A stretch of DNA of 64,000 nucleotides from Pseudoalteromonas sp. A25 (GTDB taxonomy: Bacteria; Pseudomonadota; Gammaproteobacteria; Enterobacterales; Alteromonadaceae), in assembly GCF_009176705.1 (NCBI RefSeq), contig NZ_AP021846.1, forward strand, positions 2,946,001-3,010,000, read 5' to 3'. The notes beneath the pieces were generated by a model. The model saw nothing but the letters and a program-made list of their open reading frames with translations, was not told where the DNA came from and searched no databases. Position 1 is the stretch's first letter, and each line of letters starts with the position of its first letter. A program made the translations under genes and the position numbers. Below, piece by piece: positions 59,493-64,000 of this stretch.

Positions 59493-62243
59493 ATGTCTAA
59501 CAATACCTTTAACTTAAACCGCCTTACTCTTTGCATGGGGGCTATCGCTGGCTTTGCGATAAGTGCACCGACTCTGGCACAAACCGATTCGGTAGAAGAA
59601 GAAGCTGAAGTTATAACCATCACCGGTTCTCGCATCAAACGCCAAGAGCTCACCACAAGCTCTCCAGTCACCGTTTTAGATAAAGTCGCTATTGAGCGCT
59701 CAGGCGTCAGTACTGTTGGTGAATTACTGCTGCGCTTACCATCGGTTGTTGGTAGCCCTGCAAGCCCGCGCTCTGGCGGTAATAATAATGGCGCAGCTAC
59801 CGTACGCCTTAGAGGTTTATCTTCAAACAACACCTTAGTTCTTATCAATGGTCGCCGTGTAAGTACCCGTGGCGTTAGCTCATCGGTAGATTTAGAAACC
59901 ATTCCTTTTGATGCCGTTGAACGTGTAGAAGTACTTAAAGATGGTGCTTCTGCTGTGTATGGATCCGATGCCATTGCGGGCGTTGTCAACTTAATCATGC
60001 GCTCTGACTATGATGGCCTTAAAATCAATCTAGAAGCAGGTGAAAGCCGCCATGGTGATGCGGGGCAAAAGCGTGTGTCTTTCACTTTTGGAGGTAATAC
60101 CGATAAAGCCAATTGGTTAGTCAGTGCCAGTCACTTTAATGATGATGGTTGGATGCGCCGAGACAGAGACATCAGTAGCGAAGCCGATTTACGCCGCTTT
60201 GGTGAAGCGGGCACCAACTTGCGCTCAAGTAAAAGCCCTCGCTCGTGGATTTTTTCAACCGATTATGAACGCTTAGGCGTGACTGCCGCAGATGGTGCAG
60301 CATGGGATCCAACCACCGGCTATGATGTTAATGACTTTAGGCCGTTTAATGGTTATTGGTCTGATACCCCATCAGATGGTGCACACTGTGGTGCCAGTGC
60401 TCTGTGTGATAGCTTTAATTACCATGACTATGAAACAGGCTCTAACGAATATCAATCCACCACGGTGTGGGTATCTGGTGAATACGAAATAGCACCAGAC
60501 ACCTCACTATTTATGGAATATAACTCAGCAGATGTGAATAGTATTAACTACTTTGCCCCAGGCGCACTGGAGTTTGGCGATAGCATCATTGTGTCTAAAA
60601 ACAATCAATATAACCCATTTGATGAAGATGTGATTGTACAGCGCCGGATCACTGAAAATGGCATTTTACGCCCAAGAGATGCAGACTCAGACGTTGACCG
60701 CTTTACCTTTGGCTTAAAAGGCAGTATTGAAGATTGGGATTACGACTTTGTATACAGCCACCAGCGCAGCAAAGTCATCGAAACCCGAGGTCAACAAATG
60801 TCGCTAGCACGCCTACGAGCAGCAGCCGGTGACTCACAAGAGTGCCTTAATCGCAATGATGGCTGTGTCCCATTAGATTTAATTGGCCCATATGGTTCAG
60901 TAAACGAAGAGATGATGGGCTACATTTTTTCTCACAAACCCACCAGTATTTACGACAATACATTGCGCTTTTTGAATGCCAACATAACAGGAGTGCCATT
61001 TGAGCTACCAGCTGGTCCTGTTTATATTGCAACCGGTGCAGAAGTGCGCTGGGAAGATGCCTCAGTCAGCCATGACGTGGGCTTAAACACAGGCGATGTG
61101 GCGTTTATTGAGCAAGTATCAGACACCACCGCACCCACTCGAAAAATTGAAGAAGCCTACATTGAAGCCGTGTTGCCGCTACTGAGCGATATGCCAATGG
61201 TAGAGTCATTAGAATTAGAGGTGGCGATGAGATATTCTCGCTATAGTGACTTTGGCAACACCACCAACCCCAAAGTTGGCTTAAAGTGGCAGGTAAATCC
61301 TGACTTATTAGTTCGCTACAGTTACTCCGAAGGCTTTAGAGCCCCCACTTTTGGGGAGCTTTACACACCCAGCCAAAAAGGCTTTGTAAACGACACCGAC
61401 CCTTGTACCACAGATAACTGGTCAAACTTAGCTGGTTGTAGGTTAAGAGCCCCTGGAGACTTAGGATATACCGCGGTCACTGGCGGTAACCAAGACCTAG
61501 AAGCCGAAGAAGCCGAGTCATTCACCACGGGATTTGTATGGACACCTGAGGCACTGGTTGATGGCCTCTCTATCACCTTTGATTATTGGAGCATAGAGCA
61601 AACCAATGTGGTTGCCACTTATGGCGCAACCCGTAAAGTATCTGAAAATGCAGCAAACCCCGCTCTTTGGTCAAACACTGTACTTCGCAACCCAAGCTCA
61701 GGTGCCATTGTTGAAGTTAGAGATATCTATGAAAACGTTGACCGCCGTGAATTATCAGGCTGGGAGCTTGAGGGCCGTTACGATATCAAAGATACCCAAT
61801 CAGGCAACTACAGCTTGCAGCTGGGGGTGTCAAAACTCAAAGAGTGGGTTGATATTGAAATTCGTAGCGGTGAAGAAAACCGCAGCGATGCAACTGGATT
61901 GGTAACAGGGGGTGCATCATACCCTGAGCTAAAAGTCAGTGGTGCACTGAACTGGACGTTAGATAACTGGAGTGCTAGCTGGAATATGAGCTACATCGAC
62001 AGCCTAGTGGATGATGACAACGATGTGGTTGAACGCCCGAAAGTGGATGACTACTTTAAGCATGATTTACAGCTGAGCTACCAACTACCGGACTTCTGGG
62101 AGAGCAAACTCACCTTTGGTATTGATAACGTATTTGACCAAGATCCCCCTATTTTAGCGTCAACTGTAGATGGCGGACATGACCCTTCTACCTACAGCGC
62201 CAGAGGTCGTTACTTCTACGGTCGTATCAGCTTTAATTTTTAG
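59493..62243 (+). CDS. TonB-dependent outer-membrane receptor (large)
   Basis: A 916-residue receptor with signal peptide (1-29), a TonB box in EVITITGSRIKR and a plug (SSPVTVLDKVAIERSGVSTVGELLLRLPSV, KDGASAVYGSDAIAGVVNLIM). The barrel ends in GRYFYGRISFNF. It has the form of the large receptor group common in Alteromonadales, many of which take up peptides or glycans; the substrate is unknown. Several loop Cys pairs (AHCGASALCDS, CLNRNDGC) may form disulfides. A GAGAT site precedes ATG 59493. A palindrome in the promoter suggests control by a repressor. A REP-like element follows it. Confidence 0.94.
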   Translation: MSNNTFNLNRLTLCMGAIAGFAISAPTLAQTDSVEEEAEVITITGSRIKRQELTTSSPVTVLDKVAIERSGVSTVGELLLRLPSVVGSPASPRSGGNNNGAATVRLRGLSSNNTLVLINGRRVSTRGVSSSVDLETIPFDAVERVEVLKDGASAVYGSDAIAGVVNLIMRSDYDGLKINLEAGESRHGDAGQKRVSFTFGGNTDKANWLVSASHFNDDGWMRRDRDISSEADLRRFGEAGTNLRSSKSPRSWIFSTDYERLGVTAADGAAWDPTTGYDVNDFRPFNGYWSDTPSDGAHCGASALCDSFNYHDYETGSNEYQSTTVWVSGEYEIAPDTSLFMEYNSADVNSINYFAPGALEFGDSIIVSKNNQYNPFDEDVIVQRRITENGILRPRDADSDVDRFTFGLKGSIEDWDYDFVYSHQRSKVIETRGQQMSLARLRAAAGDSQECLNRNDGCVPLDLIGPYGSVNEEMMGYIFSHKPTSIYDNTLRFLNANITGVPFELPAGPVYIATGAEVRWEDASVSHDVGLNTGDVAFIEQVSDTTAPTRKIEEAYIEAVLPLLSDMPMVESLELEVAMRYSRYSDFGNTTNPKVGLKWQVNPDLLVRYSYSEGFRAPTFGELYTPSQKGFVNDTDPCTTDNWSNLAGCRLRAPGDLGYTAVTGGNQDLEAEEAESFTTGFVWTPEALVDGLSITFDYWSIEQTNVVATYGATRKVSENAANPALWSNTVLRNPSSGAIVEVRDIYENVDRRELSGWELEGRYDIKDTQSGNYSLQLGVSKLKEWVDIEIRSGEENRSDATGLVTGGASYPELKVSGALNWTLDNWSASWNMSYIDSLVDDDNDVVERPKVDDYFKHDLQLSYQLPDFWESKLTFGIDNVFDQDPPILASTVDGGHDPSTYSARGRYFYGRISFNF

Positions 62244-62275
62244 GTTGTTATTTAGCACTGCTGTACTATCAAATT

Positions 62276-62353
62276 GTTGGATGGCGCCTTAGGCTTATCC
62301 AACCTACATGCATCCCTGTAGGTTGGATAAGTGGCGAAGTCACGCCATCCGAC
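62276..62353. repeat. REP/BIME-like palindromic element, copy 2
   Basis: A 78-bp cruciform: outer arms GTTGGATGGCG and CGCCATCCGAC, inner arms TTATCCAACCTAC and GTAGGTTGGATAA (perfect 13 bp). It has the same design as 14177-14252. It starts 33 bp after the TonB receptor stop. Confidence 0.8.
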
Positions 62354-62404
62354 ATTAATTCAGCATAGTGAAGTTCCAATTTAACGTATCGGTTATTCCG
62401 TTCA

Positions 62405-63079
62405 CTACTTCATCCGAGCCTTGATCCACGCTTTCACAGGCGCCACCCACACCTTAACGGGTCGATAAAACGCGCCATGCGACAGGCCGGTGTTAATTTC
62501 AAGTTCTTCAAAAGAGCGCGTTTGGGTACTTTTTTTATCAAGTAAGGCACAGCTTTGTGACTTATCAGACTTTTCGTATATCGACAGCACATGACCATAC
62601 ACTTTAATGTCGGTGTGTTTTTTCCAAATCAAGCGCCCACAACCTGCCAAAATGACCGTATTGACGCCTAGGTCTGACAACTTATCCGATGCCAGTCCGG
62701 TAATAAAAGCACCACGAGAAAACCCAACTAAAGTGATATGTTCAGGTTTTACACCTTTTGCAACCAAAGTGCGAACTTGCTTATTAAGCTGATAAGCATA
62801 ATCAAACGGATCTGTATTCTTTGCCCTGTGATGCGCTATTAGCGCGTAGCTATCATCGGCTAAGGCTTGCTTAACCGCCGGAAAGTCGTACTTCCCCCAG
62901 CCATTTTTAGTCTCTACAGGCTTTGGGTTATCCCCTTCTACAATGTAACCATGTGAGTAAAAAACAAATTTATCGTTTGCTGCTACCGACTCAGGTATGG
63001 AGTCGAAGATAGTCGCAGCTGAAGTGTTAAATGACACTATCACGCCAAATAAACTAAGAATAAGAGAGCGGTGTTTCAT
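62405..63079 (-). CDS. Exported alpha/beta hydrolase-like protein
   Basis: A 224-residue protein with a signal peptide (MKHRSLILSLFGVIVSFNTSAA). The fold pattern is DKFVFYSHGYIVEGDNP (oxyanion strand), ITLVGFSRGAF with the nucleophile elbow GFSRG (Ser), and VILAGCGRLIW. The catalytic His may be in GLSHGAF near residue 208. The substrate is unknown. I start at ATG 63079; the longer frame to 63160 is upstream sequence that overlaps a decayed esterase fragment. It converges on the REP element and the TonB receptor gene. Confidence 0.8.
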   Translation of the reverse strand: MKHRSLILSLFGVIVSFNTSAATIFDSIPESVAANDKFVFYSHGYIVEGDNPKPVETKNGWGKYDFPAVKQALADDSYALIAHHRAKNTDPFDYAYQLNKQVRTLVAKGVKPEHITLVGFSRGAFITGLASDKLSDLGVNTVILAGCGRLIWKKHTDIKVYGHVLSIYEKSDKSQSCALLDKKSTQTRSFEELEINTGLSHGAFYRPVKVWVAPVKAWIKARMK

Positions 63080-63086
63080 ATAATTT

Positions 63087-63250
63087 CTACTTTTTATTGT
63101 TTGTTGTTTTGTATATCCAATACAACCCCTGTACAGCGGTTGTTGGAGATGCCGTTTCATGATTAGCCTCTGGGATCACCAATAATTTTGCTTCCAGCTT
63201 GGCGATTTTCTTACCTTGTAACATCCCATAAAGCGCTTTGGCAATTTCTT
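63087..63250 (-). pseudogene. Fragment of a putative esterase (C-terminal remnant)
   Basis: Reading from about 63250 to a TAG at 63087, one frame gives EIAKALYGMLQGKKIAKLEAKL, LLVIPEANHETASPT and TAVQGLYWIYKTTN. The pattern of a strand, NH(E/S) and then a run ending in GLYWI resembles the C terminus of Esterase_D-type hydrolases (GESHMSVAP...RGLRF). It is interrupted by a stop just upstream and has no start, so it is a relic. The assignment is by pattern only. Confidence 0.5.
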
Positions 63251-63576
63251 AATATTGTTATAAAAACTTCGCCAATACCTTATCGATAGTTTTATCTAAA
63301 ATCGTTTTCGCACTGCTCGTACATATTGCAGTTAAACAGCATCGTAATGGCTGTTTGCATCGTATGTCCTTTTTATTCAAAGCCTTTGTGTAACGCCTAC
63401 TACCAACTTGTATCAAACTGTATCACTTACTTGCAAATCATTGTGTTAATCTGGATATTCCACTGGTTCCACTTATGGTACGATACACTTTGATACATGT
63501 TGCAAACTCTCGGTACAGTAAACTGCACCAGAACCCTCTAGGCTACTAGCAAATAAACCAATAACTAGACATTGCT
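63251..63576. promoter_or_regulatory. Promoter region of the MipA/OmpV-like gene with response-regulator-like sites
   Basis: Two TGTATC direct-repeat sites: TGTATCAAACTGTATC at 63409-63424 and, on the other strand, TGTATCAAAGTGTATC at 63482-63497. The 10-bp repeat period fits an OmpR-type dimer. The rest holds no convincing gene; a 22-codon frame starting at 63360 (minus) with AGGA upstream is probably debris. Confidence 0.55.
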
Positions 63577-64000
63577 ATGAAAATTAAATCTGTACTTTTA
63601 TCTATATGCACCGCGCTTAGCGCAATTTCGGTGCATGCCGACAACACGACCAACACGGAGTTTGATTATTTTGCCAAACGCCAAGGTGGGGGTTATCTAG
63701 CCGCTGAGCTTGCAGTCACTTATGGCGGTAGTCTCTATGTGAATAACCACACTAAAGTCTCCCTATCGTTAAATGGTGCGTATTACTTTGATAATGGCTT
63801 ATTTGTTGAACTGCCAGGAAAATCTAACGAGTTTGATTCAGACTTTGCACTAGGGTACAACTTATTCAACACGCCTAATTGGGAGTTTGATTTATTGTGG
63901 TCAACCGCGCACGGCAGCCTAACCTCGATAACAACAAAGAAAACCACTCGCTACCTTGGCTTAAGAGCGTCTGGTGAAGTTGCTGGGTTAAACGTACAAG
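63577..64000 (+). CDS. MipA/OmpV-like outer-membrane protein, 5' part
   Basis: The gene runs off the window end. The visible 141 residues begin with a signal peptide (MKIKSVLLSICTALSAISVHA), followed by short amphipathic strands with aromatic girdle residues (GGYLAAELAVTYGGSLYV, KVSLSLNGAYYFDNGLFVEL, ALGYNLFNTPNWEFDLLW). The pattern matches outer-membrane barrels of the MipA/OmpV family, whose role is mostly scaffold or porin-like. Two putative regulator sites lie in its promoter, consistent with two-component control. The class is tentative. Confidence 0.7.
   Translation, partial: MKIKSVLLSICTALSAISVHADNTTNTEFDYFAKRQGGGYLAAELAVTYGGSLYVNNHTKVSLSLNGAYYFDNGLFVELPGKSNEFDSDFALGYNLFNTPNWEFDLLWSTAHGSLTSITTKKTTRYLGLRASGEVAGLNVQ

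Noticed and set aside
1..64000. CRISPR arrays, tRNA or rRNA genes
   Set aside because: No regularly spaced direct repeats of 23-40 bp and no tRNA- or rRNA-like sequence was seen on reading both strands.

Overview
The window looks like a chromosomal stretch of a marine gammaproteobacterium, most likely Pseudoalteromonas or a close relative. This is inferred from the AT-rich base composition, the secreted subtilase with PKD and chitin-binding domains, two large TonB-dependent receptors, a TtpC-type TonB operon, an ArfA gene whose terminator overlaps its stop, and attC sites of about 100 bp. No database search was possible, so the genus is an inference.

Layout. 0-3 kb: a small XRE regulator, a PlsC-like acyltransferase, a secreted amidohydrolase and a YqhA-like membrane protein. 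3-13.5 kb: secreted and envelope proteins (subtilase, phospholipase C-like hydrolase, a 718-aa lipoprotein of unknown function, a di-haem MauG/cytochrome c peroxidase-like protein), then RidA and a GNAT acetyltransferase. 14.2-22.2 kb: an accessory region, described below. 22.2-31.8 kb: LysR regulator with a quinone oxidoreductase-like enzyme, small conserved genes, then a membrane-bound AraC regulator, a TonB receptor and an SBF transporter. 31.8-36.9 kb: Hsp20 with a sigma-32-like promoter and a ROSE-like thermometer candidate, an S41 peptidase, a YjbR protein, PnuC, and a CadC-like membrane regulator with a beta-propeller. 37.1-41.3 kb: an RND pump pair. 41.3-43.5 kb: ArfA, an alpha/beta hydrolase and a DUF2799 lipoprotein. 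43.5-48.5 kb: a six-gene TonB energy operon. 49.2-52 kb: a GFA protein, a LytTR regulator and a membrane acyltransferase. 52-59.3 kb: a MacAB-like ABC export operon divergent from an NtrC-type response regulator and kinase, with a sigma-54-like promoter and two dyads between them. 59.5-64 kb: a second TonB receptor, a small hydrolase, a decayed esterase fragment and the start of a MipA/OmpV-like outer-membrane protein.

The main find is an integron at about 15.8-22.1 kb. Seven attC sites separate eight minus-strand cassettes. At the right end lie an attI-like core and a plus-strand intI that is frameshifted and cut off, yet still has a LexA-type box in its promoter. An IS1111-type IS110 element sits exactly in one attC core. 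Its 3' non-coding end, where this group carries its bridge/seek RNA, contains GGCGTTAGG, the exact complement of the target rebuilt by joining the two flanks. A 46-nt repeat cuts intI on the right and occurs as several partial copies on the left, beside an IS3 element that truncates the last cassette. One cassette encodes a 73-aa protein built from three copies of a KSTADLVRIAAAG-type unit.

The cassette genes are unrecognised. The energy operon probably powers the TonB receptors in the window. The ABC operon and its two-component system probably form one regulatory unit.
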